Shown piece by piece: positions 43,532-51,696 of a stretch of 64,000 bases of DNA (its first letter is position 1; every line of letters starts with the position of its first letter). The notes beneath the pieces are model-generated. The model did no database searches, was not told the origin of the DNA, and worked only from the letters and a program-made list of their open reading frames with translations. The DNA comes from Clostridia bacterium (GTDB lineage: Bacteria > Bacillota > Clostridia > Christensenellales > DTU072), in NCBI GenBank assembly GCA_017403145.1, contig JAFQOO010000010.1, positions 1 through 64,000 of the forward strand. Reading direction: 5' to 3'. A program made the translations under genes and the position numbers.

Positions 43532-43738
43532 ATGAAAATTTTAGTCGTGGAAAGAATTAAATACTTGATGGATGCGGAAGATATTTCGCAATATGCCCTT
43601 GCTAAAAAGCTGGGGATTAGTCAAAGTACCATTTGTAATTGGCTAAATGGTAAAAAAGAACCTAGCATTGAAAGTCTTTGGAAGCTCGCAGACTACTTTG
43701 GCGAGTCTGTAGACTATATTATAGGTAGAGAAAAATAA
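43532..43738 (+). CDS. XRE-family HTH regulator (small)
   Basis: 68-aa Cro/C1-type regulator, with the helix-turn-helix YALAKKLGISQSTICNWLNG at residues 22-41 and the dimer segment WKLADYFGESVDYIIGR. No effector domain. It probably binds the dyad just upstream and controls itself and the divergent membrane protein gene. A small regulator next to a membrane protein can signal a toxin-antitoxin or stress module, but nothing else supports that here. Confidence 0.85.
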   Translation: MKILVVERIKYLMDAEDISQYALAKKLGISQSTICNWLNGKKEPSIESLWKLADYFGESVDYIIGREK

Positions 43739-43743
43739 CATAA

Positions 43744-43780
43744 AAGAAGCCCTATTGAACGTAGGGCTTCTTATTTTTTT
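43744..43780. terminator. Bidirectional terminator
   Basis: AAGAAGCCCTA (43744-43754) pairs with TAGGGCTTCTT (43762-43772) across a seven-base loop, then a T-run. It lies between XRE and the convergent GPH gene. Confidence 0.9.
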
Positions 43781-43797
43781 AACTTTCTTATTTGCTA

Positions 43798-45336
43798 TTA
43801 CTCGGCGACTTCGACCTCGGTTGCGCTTTGTTCTACGTCAACTTGTTCGCTTACTACCTCTTCGGTTATTTCACTAAGCTCTCTTGCCTTGAGCTCTTCC
43901 ATAATTCTCTTGTGGTCTTTCTTGGAAAGGTTGTAGAAAATCATAGTAATTAGCATCAATCCTGCAGAGATTGCGGAAACTATAAGCGCTAGGTTGAAGT
44001 ATTTGGTTGCAACTTGCATTAGCTCGTCGCTAACAACCGATATATTAAAATAGTTCTTGGGCTCGTATCCCATTCCTTGTTTAACGTATGCCATAACAAC
44101 GTTTGCAATGTTGGTAAATACCAATACGAGAGCATAAGCAAAGGTTTGTATAAAGCCTTCCAAACGTTTGCCCGTCTTGTATTGTTGATAGTCGTATATT
44201 TCGGAGAGCATAAGCGGTTGCAAGCTTCCTATTGCATTGAATAGTGCAATAAAGCGTAGCGCGGTAATTACAACTGCCGATATCGTTCCTTGGGGTATAT
44301 TTTGTACGCCGATAAGTCCTAGTATTGCATAGCCGAGAGCGTTGCATCCCAACCAACCCATCAAGATGGTTTTGTTGTTAAACTTTCTGGTAAATAGCGG
44401 TAGGAGTATCATATTGGGAGTTGCCGCAAAGCCCGTCAAAAGGGTTAGAGAGCTAAATACCTTTAGTCCATCTTCGATGGTGGTAGCATAACGGAGCTTA
44501 CCCATCATTTCGGCATCAACTTCGATGGTGGTACGCATACAGCCAAGAATTAGCGCAAGGCTAAAAATCATCAAAGGCTTATTTCGGGTAACCATTTTTA
44601 GACCTTCGAATAGCCCAACCTTCTCTTTATTTTCTTGCGTAGTGATAATTCTTTCTTTAACTTTAAAGATTAGAGAAACAAGCAAAAGACCTACTGCTAC
44701 GCTTATAAAGCCCATCCATCTGTATGCCATATACTCTTTACCAATGGATAGGAAGTAGGAACGTATAAAGCCCTTGATAAAGTTCATTATGGTAGGTGCA
44801 AAACCAATTACCAAACCTATAGGTGCCCAAATATCGGTACGTTCTTGTTGGTTAGGGGTAATTACTGCAGGCATCATATTGAAGGTGTTATTCCACAAGT
44901 TCCATAGAACTAGAGTAGGAACACATACCAAATATGCATAAATCATTCTAGAGGTTTCGCTCAAGTTTTGAAGTTGCCAAGTAGCAAGAATTGCACATAC
45001 GGATATGACGGGTGCAATAAATATCAAATATGGTTTGTATCTTCCCCATTTAGTGTTGGTATTTTGGAGTAGCTTACCATAAATAGGTTGCAAAACTAAA
45101 CCTAGCACACTTGCTACCAAGCAAATGATAGGTCCGTGCATAACGCCTATTTGATAAACTTCCGAAATTTGTGTAGCGGTTATTAGCGAAGATATAATAT
45201 TAACTATAAAGCTAACGCCAAGTGCGGTACCGCCAAACGAGAGTATCTCTTTTAGGTTAAGATATCTACCCTCTAGAGGAGTACTCCACATTCCTTTAAC
45301 TTTTCCAAACAATCCTTTAACGTCAATTTTTTTCAC
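43798..45336 (-). CDS. GPH-family sugar:cation symporter (xylulokinase operon)
   Basis: 512-aa glycoside-pentoside-hexuronide symporter with twelve hydrophobic segments. NTNTKWGRYKPYLIF is the conserved loop, and LSEIYDYQQYKTGKR resembles the late motif of the tailed symporter at 25 kb (DYQQFLTGKR). The last 40 residues are acidic (EVVSEQVDVEQSATEVE). It starts 15 bases after the kinase stop, so the kinase and symporter form an operon whose substrate is probably a pentose or pentoside. Confidence 0.88.
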   Translation of the reverse strand: MKKIDVKGLFGKVKGMWSTPLEGRYLNLKEILSFGGTALGVSFIVNIISSLITATQISEVYQIGVMHGPIICLVASVLGLVLQPIYGKLLQNTNTKWGRYKPYLIFIAPVISVCAILATWQLQNLSETSRMIYAYLVCVPTLVLWNLWNNTFNMMPAVITPNQQERTDIWAPIGLVIGFAPTIMNFIKGFIRSYFLSIGKEYMAYRWMGFISVAVGLLLVSLIFKVKERIITTQENKEKVGLFEGLKMVTRNKPLMIFSLALILGCMRTTIEVDAEMMGKLRYATTIEDGLKVFSSLTLLTGFAATPNMILLPLFTRKFNNKTILMGWLGCNALGYAILGLIGVQNIPQGTISAVVITALRFIALFNAIGSLQPLMLSEIYDYQQYKTGKRLEGFIQTFAYALVLVFTNIANVVMAYVKQGMGYEPKNYFNISVVSDELMQVATKYFNLALIVSAISAGLMLITMIFYNLSKKDHKRIMEELKARELSEITEEVVSEQVDVEQSATEVEVAE

Positions 45337-45351
45337 TTTTTTTCTCTCTTA

Positions 45352-46947
45352 TTATTTATTTAACAATGCGTAATTTGCCTTGTTGGATTTGTATAGTTGC
45401 TTAAATACTGCAAAGTTTTTGTCGTATATAGCCTTGTTTTCAAGGTTGGGAGTAAAGGTCTTTTCTACCTCGATATACTCTTTTACCTTAGATACGCTTT
45501 CGATTAGTCCAAGACCTGCCGCTACACAAGCACAAGCACCTACTGCGCCTACGTTTTGGGGGTCCTTAACAACCTCGACAACGTGTCCGGTGATATCTGC
45601 AAGAAGTTGTGCGGTAAAGTTGGAAAGTGCGCCACCGCCTACAAAACGTATTGCATCACTAATCTTTGCTTTCTTAGCCTCGGCTTCCAGCATCCATCTT
45701 TGGTGGAAGCAAACGCCCTCCAATACGGCACGGATAAGCTCTGTTTTGCCCGTTTCTAGGCTGATATTAAAGAACATACCTCTTGCATTGGGGTCTTCGA
45801 AGGGGCAACGATTACCGTGCAACCACGGAGTAAAAATAACACCGCCACAGCCTGCGGGAATGGTGTTGCATACCTCGGTCATATAATCGTATAGAGAGGT
45901 ATATTTCTTTTCGATATCTTCTCCCTCGGTTACGTTTGTGGTCTTGAGATATATTCCTATCTCGTCAAGAGCAAGATGATTTTTAACCCATTCCAAGCAT
46001 TTACCGGAAGTTTCCATTTCTGCAAAATAATTATACTTTCCGCTCTCTGCTCCTACGGTTGCGGCTATCATTGCGGAGGTGTCTACCATTGACTTATCTA
46101 CTACGGTACCAACCCAACCCGACGTACCGCTATAAATATGGGTATCACCCACTTCGGTTGCACCTGCACCTACGCCTATTAGCGCGGCATCCATACCGCC
46201 GCCGAATACCTTGGTTCCTTCGGCAAGACCAAGCTCGGCACTAGCTTTTGCTGTTACAACGCCTACGCAATCCGTGCTCTTTTTGATGGGTGCAAGATGG
46301 CGGGTGTCAACTCCAAGCATTTTACACATTTGCTTTGACCAAGTATGCTTACGAATATCGTAAATAAGAGTACCAAAAGCACTATCCGCAGTCATAATAC
46401 ACTCGCCGGTACATTGAGAGATAAGGAATTCCTTAACGTCGAGCCACTTGTATGCTTTCTTGAAGTTTTCGGGTTCGTGTGCTTCTACCCACTTATATTT
46501 CCATACGGGGTCTTTTACTGATGCCGCTACCGCGCCCGTGTAATATAAAGATTTTAGTAGTTTGATAACGTTTGCACCTGCTATTTGCAATCCGTGTGCC
46601 ATTCCCTTCTTTATTTCTTCCTTAGCACGTTGGTCCATATAACTCATTGCTCTACGAACGGGTACGCAGTTTTCGTCTACAAGCACCAAACCTTGCGCTT
46701 GCGAACAAAACGATATTCCTAGTATTTCTTTGGGGTCAACAGAATAATTTGCAAAAATCTTTTTAGTGGTTACGCACATTGCATTCCACCACTCGGCGGT
46801 ATCTTGCTCTACGCCACCATTATCCAAAACGTAAAGATTATATCCTTCCATAGCGCTAGCTTTAAGCTCGATGGTGTTACCTACGTCGAATAGACAGGTC
46901 TTGATACCGGTAGTACCTACGTCATACGTAATAATATAGTTTGCCAT
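45352..46947 (-). CDS. FGGY carbohydrate kinase, xylulokinase type
   Basis: 531-aa sugar kinase. The phosphate-1 loop YDVGTTGIKTCLFD, the catalytic-type Asp in MDQRAKEEI, GGGMDAALIGVGAG, EGVCFHQRWMLE and the C-terminal FVGGGALSNF place it near xylulokinases. Substrate may be D-xylulose or a related ketose; the adjacent GPH symporter fits a pentose. Its promoter contains the 12-bp operator word shared with the 29-kb symporter. The protein is about 30 residues longer than typical XylB. Confidence 0.84.
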   Translation of the reverse strand: MANYIITYDVGTTGIKTCLFDVGNTIELKASAMEGYNLYVLDNGGVEQDTAEWWNAMCVTTKKIFANYSVDPKEILGISFCSQAQGLVLVDENCVPVRRAMSYMDQRAKEEIKKGMAHGLQIAGANVIKLLKSLYYTGAVAASVKDPVWKYKWVEAHEPENFKKAYKWLDVKEFLISQCTGECIMTADSAFGTLIYDIRKHTWSKQMCKMLGVDTRHLAPIKKSTDCVGVVTAKASAELGLAEGTKVFGGGMDAALIGVGAGATEVGDTHIYSGTSGWVGTVVDKSMVDTSAMIAATVGAESGKYNYFAEMETSGKCLEWVKNHLALDEIGIYLKTTNVTEGEDIEKKYTSLYDYMTEVCNTIPAGCGGVIFTPWLHGNRCPFEDPNARGMFFNISLETGKTELIRAVLEGVCFHQRWMLEAEAKKAKISDAIRFVGGGALSNFTAQLLADITGHVVEVVKDPQNVGAVGACACVAAGLGLIESVSKVKEYIEVEKTFTPNLENKAIYDKNFAVFKQLYKSNKANYALLNK

Positions 46948-46980
46948 ACGTCTCTCCTAATAATAAACGATATATAGAAA

Positions 46981-47010
46981 TTATACTATAAACACGCGCG
47001 TTTGTCTAGA
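46981..47010 (-). promoter_or_regulatory. Promoter of the kinase/GPH operon with internal operator
   Basis: On the minus strand, TAGACA, a 17-bp spacer and TATAAT lie upstream of the kinase ATG at 46947. The spacer consists largely of AACGCGCGTGTT, the reverse complement of 46991-47002. Confidence 0.55.
46991..47002. promoter_or_regulatory. Candidate operator AACACGCGCGTT (copy 2)
   Basis: Exact match, on the opposite strand, to the word at 29227-29238. Placing the same 12-mer in the core of two sugar-transport promoters suggests one regulator for both units. Confidence 0.55.
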
Positions 47011-47032
47011 TACAAATAAATTAAAATGCCTA

Positions 47033-47061
47033 TTGAAATGCCTAGTAAATAGTGATATAAT
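47033..47061 (+). promoter_or_regulatory. Promoter of the DUF2804 gene
   Basis: TTGAAA (47033-47038), 17-bp spacer, TATAAT (47056-47061). The TTTGGAGG leads to the ATG at 47088. It is divergent from the kinase operon. Confidence 0.75.
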
Positions 47062-47087
47062 TTTAATATCAAGTTTTGGAGGCAAAT

Positions 47088-48119
47088 ATGCAAAATCGTA
47101 TTATTGAAAAAGGTAAATTGTTAGATGAAAATGGCAATATCCGCGAACCCGGCTATTCTAAAGAATATCTACTTGAATACAACCGCGACGACGTTAAAGC
47201 TAAAAAATGGAGACTCAAGGAATGGGATTACTACTACGTAGGCAACGATGATTACGCAATATGCCTTACCATTTCCGATATGGGATATATCGGTGCAATG
47301 AGCGCAACGTTCATCGATTTTAAGACCCCCGCTCAAGTAACCAAGAGTAGCGTTTTCTTCTTTCCAATGGGCAAACTACATATGCCTAACACCACCGCAA
47401 AAGGTGATGCTGTTTGCAAAAACGGAGACGTAGAAATGAGCTTTATAAACGATGGAACTACCCGTCATCTATTTGGCAAATATCCCAAATTTGGCGATAA
47501 CGGAGAGGACCTATCCTTCGATTTCAAGCTATTTGACAACCCCGAAGAATGTATGTTTATTGCAACTCCCTTCGATAAGCCCAAATATTTCTACTATAAT
47601 GCAAAAATCAACTGTCTATCTTGCAAGGGCGAATTCCGTTTCGGAAACAAGGTATATAACCTTGACGATGCTCTCGGTACTCTAGATTGGGGACGTGGTG
47701 TTTGGACCTACGACAACACTTGGTATTGGGGAAGCCTACAAACCATTCTTCCCGATGGCAAAAAGTTCGGCTTTAATATCGGCTATGGCTTTGGTAACAC
47801 CTCCGCTGCAAGCGAAAATATGTTATTCTACGATGGCAAAGCACATAAACTAGAAGACGTAAAATTCAATATCCCCGGAGACGGAACCGATAACGTTAGA
47901 TATATGGAACCCTGGACCTTTACCTCTTCCGATGGTAGACTAGAACTTGATTTCGAACCCATTATCGACCGTCAAGCACCCGTTGACCTCAAAGTTATGT
48001 GTATGATACCCCACCAAGTTTTCGGTTGGTTTAGCGGTAAATGTATTCTTGACGATGGTACGGTTATCCACCTTGATAAGGTGCTTGGCTTTGCCGAAAA
48101 GGTACACAACAAATGGTAA
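47088..48119 (+). CDS. DUF2804 domain protein
   Basis: 343-aa protein of the DUF2804 family, a beta-rich fold of unknown function. Family marks are the start ENGNIREPGYSK, the block ALGTLDWGRGVWTYDNTWYWGSLQ and the C-terminal KVMCMIPHQVFGWFSG. No signal peptide. Start is the ATG at 47088, since TTTGGAGG lies just upstream; the in-frame TTG at 47076 is within that site. Members are often near carbohydrate or lipid genes, but no activity has been shown that I know of. Confidence 0.82.
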   Translation: MQNRIIEKGKLLDENGNIREPGYSKEYLLEYNRDDVKAKKWRLKEWDYYYVGNDDYAICLTISDMGYIGAMSATFIDFKTPAQVTKSSVFFFPMGKLHMPNTTAKGDAVCKNGDVEMSFINDGTTRHLFGKYPKFGDNGEDLSFDFKLFDNPEECMFIATPFDKPKYFYYNAKINCLSCKGEFRFGNKVYNLDDALGTLDWGRGVWTYDNTWYWGSLQTILPDGKKFGFNIGYGFGNTSAASENMLFYDGKAHKLEDVKFNIPGDGTDNVRYMEPWTFTSSDGRLELDFEPIIDRQAPVDLKVMCMIPHQVFGWFSGKCILDDGTVIHLDKVLGFAEKVHNKW

Positions 48120-48144
48120 AATAACTTGTAACCAAATATAAAAC

Positions 48145-48178
48145 AAGCCTTGTTAAATATAACAAGGCTTTTATTTTT
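48145..48178. terminator. Bidirectional terminator
   Basis: AAGCCTTGTTA (48145-48155) pairs with TAACAAGGCTT (48160-48170), four-base loop, followed by TTATTTTTTT. It lies between the converging DUF2804 and rmuC genes. Confidence 0.88.
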
Positions 48179-48189
48179 TTCTTGAATTA

Positions 48190-49482
48190 TTAACCTATAA
48201 CGGGGGGTATACTTAGGGGTGAGTCGTCGGATGGCACTTCTATTCCTTCCGCTTTATTCAAGCGCTTTTGAATAGTATAGGTGCGTTGACGTGCGTCGTC
48301 AATATGCTTTTGAACCTTGAGTAGTTGGTCCTGTGCCTTTTCGAGGTCGCTAGTGAAGGTGGTAAAGTTCTTTCTAAACTGCTCGAGCACCTCGTATATT
48401 TGACGACTTTCTTTTTGTATTTTTAGCGTCCTAAAGCCTAACCTTAAGCTGTTGAGGAAGGCGGTTATATTGCTAGGTCCCGCTATCATAACCTTATAAG
48501 AGGTTTGAATTTGCTCTACCAATCCGTCAATGGAAAGCACTTCGGCATACAAGCTTTCAACGGGAAGGAACATTACTGCAAAATCGGTAGTGGTAGGTGG
48601 CGCAATATATTTTTCCTTTATGCTAACCGCCTCGTGCTTAATTCTAGCGCCAAGAGCCTTCTTGGAAGCTTGGTATCTTTCCACGTTACCCTCTGCAAGA
48701 GCATCCTTCATATTCATAAAATCGGTAACGGGGAATTTGCTATCAATGGGTAAATACACCTTGTCGTCCTTGGTGCCGGGTAACACTATTGCAAAGTCCA
48801 CTATCTTATCCTCTTGTACCCTTCTACCCATTCTAGACTGCTTTTCGTATTGGCTGGGAGTCAGTATATCACTCAAAATGCTCTCTAACGAAAGCTCGCC
48901 CCAATTACCACGAGTCTTGGTGTTTGATAGCATTCTGGTTAACTCGTTCAATCCTGTATCCAACGATTTAAGTTCGCCCAAATTCTTGTAAACCTTGTCT
49001 AGGGAATCTAAAACGTTCTTAAAGGATACCTGAAACTTCTCATCCAACGTTTTTGTTAGCTTTTCGTCTACCGTTCCGCGAATTTTTTCCAACTGGGTGG
49101 TATTGTCCTCGCGCACCTTGTTTAGAGAAGTGGTTAGCTCCTCTTTCATTTCCTTTAGTCCCACTTGGAGCTCTTGCTTCATTTCTTGCAAACGATTTTC
49201 GTTGTTGTGGGTCAATTCTTTAACGTTGCGTACCACTTGGTCGGTGGTTGAATTTAGTCCTACCATAAGTGCTTTAGTGGTAGCTTCGTTGGTCATCATA
49301 AAGCTATCCTTTATGCCCTTTGCGGTGCTATCTAAAGTAGCTGTAATCTTGCCTTCAAGTTCCTTTGTATCAAAGGTAACCTTTTCTTCTTTCTTTTTTA
49401 AAACAAGCAAAAGAATTATCGCGTTAGCGACAAGCACGATAGCAATTAGTACTAGGATTACAATCAAAATAGTTTCGTTCAT
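48190..49482 (-). CDS. rmuC: DNA recombination protein RmuC
   Basis: 430-aa RmuC family protein with an N-terminal transmembrane anchor (residues about 5-28), a long coiled coil (about 35-165) and the C-terminal nuclease-like domain, where family blocks GNWGELSLESIL, DFAIVLPG and LPIDSKFP are visible. It limits rearrangements at inverted repeats in E. coli. Start is the ATG at 49482, since it begins the hydrophobic anchor; an upstream GTG-type extension is less likely. It lies at the end of the minus-strand run. Confidence 0.9.
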   Translation of the reverse strand: MNETILIVILVLIAIVLVANAIILLLVLKKKEEKVTFDTKELEGKITATLDSTAKGIKDSFMMTNEATTKALMVGLNSTTDQVVRNVKELTHNNENRLQEMKQELQVGLKEMKEELTTSLNKVREDNTTQLEKIRGTVDEKLTKTLDEKFQVSFKNVLDSLDKVYKNLGELKSLDTGLNELTRMLSNTKTRGNWGELSLESILSDILTPSQYEKQSRMGRRVQEDKIVDFAIVLPGTKDDKVYLPIDSKFPVTDFMNMKDALAEGNVERYQASKKALGARIKHEAVSIKEKYIAPPTTTDFAVMFLPVESLYAEVLSIDGLVEQIQTSYKVMIAGPSNITAFLNSLRLGFRTLKIQKESRQIYEVLEQFRKNFTTFTSDLEKAQDQLLKVQKHIDDARQRTYTIQKRLNKAEGIEVPSDDSPLSIPPVIG

Positions 49483-49545
49483 ATTATACCTTATAAAATA
49501 CGCGCGAGCGCGCACGTGCGTAAAGAGTTGTTGTGATGGTTATAT

Positions 49546-49628
49546 AAAAAAGGAAAACGTAAAATCCTCGACAGCTTACAAGGGGCGTATCTTGAATTTC
49601 GCGCTTTCCTATCCGGTTAAAGTAAAAT
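49546..49628 (-). terminator. Possible long-loop terminator after the aminotransferase
   Basis: On the minus strand, AGGAAA near the start of the 3' region can pair with TTTTCCT, which is directly followed by six Ts (A6 at 49546-49551). The loop of about 45 bases is long, so this is tentative. Confidence 0.35.
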
Positions 49629-50885
49629 CTATCTGTATATTTCGGGGTGATTTTTTACGTACACCGACATTGCTTCCGAACAAATTTCAATTGTTTCATC
49701 AACGAGTTCGGGGGTTAAAGATAGGTTGGTAAAGTGGTTATGGTGGTTGGTAATAAATACACCGCGTTTAACACACTCCGCAATCCATTCTTGGTGATGA
49801 AGGAAGGAACCATCGGTATCTGCTATACGAAGATAGAAAAGTGCGGGAGGTCCGGATACTATTAAAGGTACGTTTAACTCGTTTGCGGTCTTTAGAAGTC
49901 CACTCGTTAACCTTTCGCCCATTGCCTTGAAATATGCGGGAGCATCGTTTGCAATAAGCTTATTGATATTAGCTATCCCCGCGGCAAAAGGTACTGCACT
50001 CATCCAATACGAGCCGGTATAAGGAACGGTGGATGCGGCGCTCTTGAGGAATTCCTTGCCACAAAGAGCCGATACGTTATATCCGTTTGCAAGTGCTTTA
50101 CAGAAGGTTATCAAGTCCGCTTCAAAGCCAAAATAGTTATCACTGCCGGCAAGAGATAGTCTAAAGCCTGCTCTAATATCGTCTATTATGAGGATAATTC
50201 CGTTATCGGTACAAAGCTTTCTTACGCCTTGCCAATAACCTTCTTTTGGTAGCACGTTGTCTACAAAGTTACCGTGCATATATGGGGTACCTATAAAGCA
50301 AGCGATATCGTCTTTGTTTTCCTCAATAACCTTTTTTAGACCTTCTAGGTCGTTAAAATCAACGTAAAGGGAGTTTTTACAATCATCTATCAAAGTGCCG
50401 GGGGTATCGGGTTTTTGTGTCCAAGGGGCGACACCGTGATAGTAATTGTTAACGAAAATTATCTTCTTTTTGCCCGTATAATAACGGGAAATCATTATAG
50501 CAAAGCTGGTAACGTCGCCACCATTTTTACAGAAAAACGCCCAATCTTTTTTTACCGTTGCGGTTAAAAGCTCGGCAAATTCCACCATAACGTGGCTGGG
50601 CAAAGTAGTACAATTACCCTTTTTGATTTGCTCTAAAGCAGCGCTATCTACGTCGGGGTCGCAGTATCCGCTAACGTTAGGTCCGTAACCGCACATATAA
50701 TCTATAAAACGATTACCATCTACGTCCCACATTTCGCTACCCTTTGCTTTGCTTACAAAGAAGGGATATGCGCTCGAGGGTATCATACATCCTTCCGCTG
50801 GGCCAAGGTGTCCGTATACGCCACTAGGGATGACCTTGCCTGCCCTATTCATCATTTCAACGTTGTTGGGATATTTATAAGTCAT
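49629..50885 (-). CDS. Class III PLP aminotransferase (glutamate-1-semialdehyde aminomutase-like)
   Basis: 418-aa fold-type I PLP enzyme. The Schiff-base Lys263 lies in TFCKALANGYNVSAL, the pyridine-binding Asp in LIIDDIRAGFR, and the phosphate cup in NGGDVTSFAI. It is closer to HemL/aminotransferase-III proteins than to ornithine aminotransferases, but no heme genes are nearby. It follows the SCP2-like gene by nine bases, behind a good AGGAG, so the two are co-transcribed. Substrate unknown; it may act on a hydrophobic amino compound presented by its partner. Confidence 0.84.
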   Translation of the reverse strand: MTYKYPNNVEMMNRAGKVIPSGVYGHLGPAEGCMIPSSAYPFFVSKAKGSEMWDVDGNRFIDYMCGYGPNVSGYCDPDVDSAALEQIKKGNCTTLPSHVMVEFAELLTATVKKDWAFFCKNGGDVTSFAIMISRYYTGKKKIIFVNNYYHGVAPWTQKPDTPGTLIDDCKNSLYVDFNDLEGLKKVIEENKDDIACFIGTPYMHGNFVDNVLPKEGYWQGVRKLCTDNGIILIIDDIRAGFRLSLAGSDNYFGFEADLITFCKALANGYNVSALCGKEFLKSAASTVPYTGSYWMSAVPFAAGIANINKLIANDAPAYFKAMGERLTSGLLKTANELNVPLIVSGPPALFYLRIADTDGSFLHHQEWIAECVKRGVFITNHHNHFTNLSLTPELVDETIEICSEAMSVYVKNHPEIYR

Positions 50886-50894
50886 CTCTTTCTC

Positions 50895-51662
50895 CTATTG
50901 CAAATATTTGGGTACGATATTGAGTATCTTGTTGATATTTTCTAGCATAAGCATATGTCCGCAAGTTTCTAGCTTGCCACTCGATACACACGCCATACTG
51001 TCAAGCTCTCCGTCAATAAGTCCTTTTGCTATATCGATATCGCCAAAGGTCATAAATGCACGTCCGCCTTCTAGTCCCTCTCTAACCACGCTCAAAGCAC
51101 CGTTTTTCTTGATGATGGTTGCGTAGCAAACGTCCTTTATGCCAAGCACGATTTTGCCATCTAGCACGCGATTCATTGCATAACTTGCAATTTCGTCGTG
51201 ATTACCGACTTCGCATATACCCGCCGCCATAGCATAGAAAGATAAAATGGTACATAGGTCTCGCTCTTCCTTGCTAGAAAACTCTTTAGCACGCATTATC
51301 GCGCTCATTTTATCGGTTAAACGGGTAAAAGGACTTGTCTTACTACCCATAAACTTTAGTGTCTTAAAAAGCCCTTTAACGGGTATAGGCATTGCGGTTC
51401 CGTCTACCACTTTGTTAAAGTTTTCGGGAGAGGGGCAATATAAATGGATATTTACACGTCTTTGGTCGTAAGGGATTACGGAAACTTTGCCATCTTTAAA
51501 AATGACGAGCCCGTCCGGTCCACCTTTAACGTGGAAACGGACGGTTACGTTTTGTGATTTTGCTATTTCTTTGGCTTCTTCGTCGTACTCAACGAACTTT
51601 TCCAAAGTACCTATCGCTGCGTAAAAATTTACGAATGCTAAAGTCTTATTATCTACTGCCAT
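50895..51662 (-). CDS. Tandem SCP2-like (sterol-carrier-type) protein
   Basis: 255 aa with two SCP2-like halves. Residues about 35-120 carry VRFHVKGGPDGLVIF. Residues about 160-255 carry the clearer signature: GKIVLGIKDVCYATIIK, then RAFMTFGDIDIAKGLIDGE, and LMLENINKILNIVPKYL. SCP2 folds hold a lipid-like ligand in a hydrophobic tunnel. There is no signal peptide. It sits between the giant surface protein gene and the aminotransferase gene, 34 bases from the former with no clear terminator. Function is not known; carrying an aminotransferase substrate is a hypothesis. Confidence 0.7.
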   Translation of the reverse strand: MAVDNKTLAFVNFYAAIGTLEKFVEYDEEAKEIAKSQNVTVRFHVKGGPDGLVIFKDGKVSVIPYDQRRVNIHLYCPSPENFNKVVDGTAMPIPVKGLFKTLKFMGSKTSPFTRLTDKMSAIMRAKEFSSKEERDLCTILSFYAMAAGICEVGNHDEIASYAMNRVLDGKIVLGIKDVCYATIIKKNGALSVVREGLEGGRAFMTFGDIDIAKGLIDGELDSMACVSSGKLETCGHMLMLENINKILNIVPKYLQ

Positions 51663-51696
51663 AGTATCCTCCTTTTAGGGGTGTGCTACGGAAAGC

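Noticed and set aside
49097..49732. 211-residue plus-strand open frame across rmuC and the aminotransferase start region
   Set aside because: Antisense to rmuC and its neighbour, low-complexity Ser/Val-rich composition, and no SD. rmuC itself has clear family motifs.
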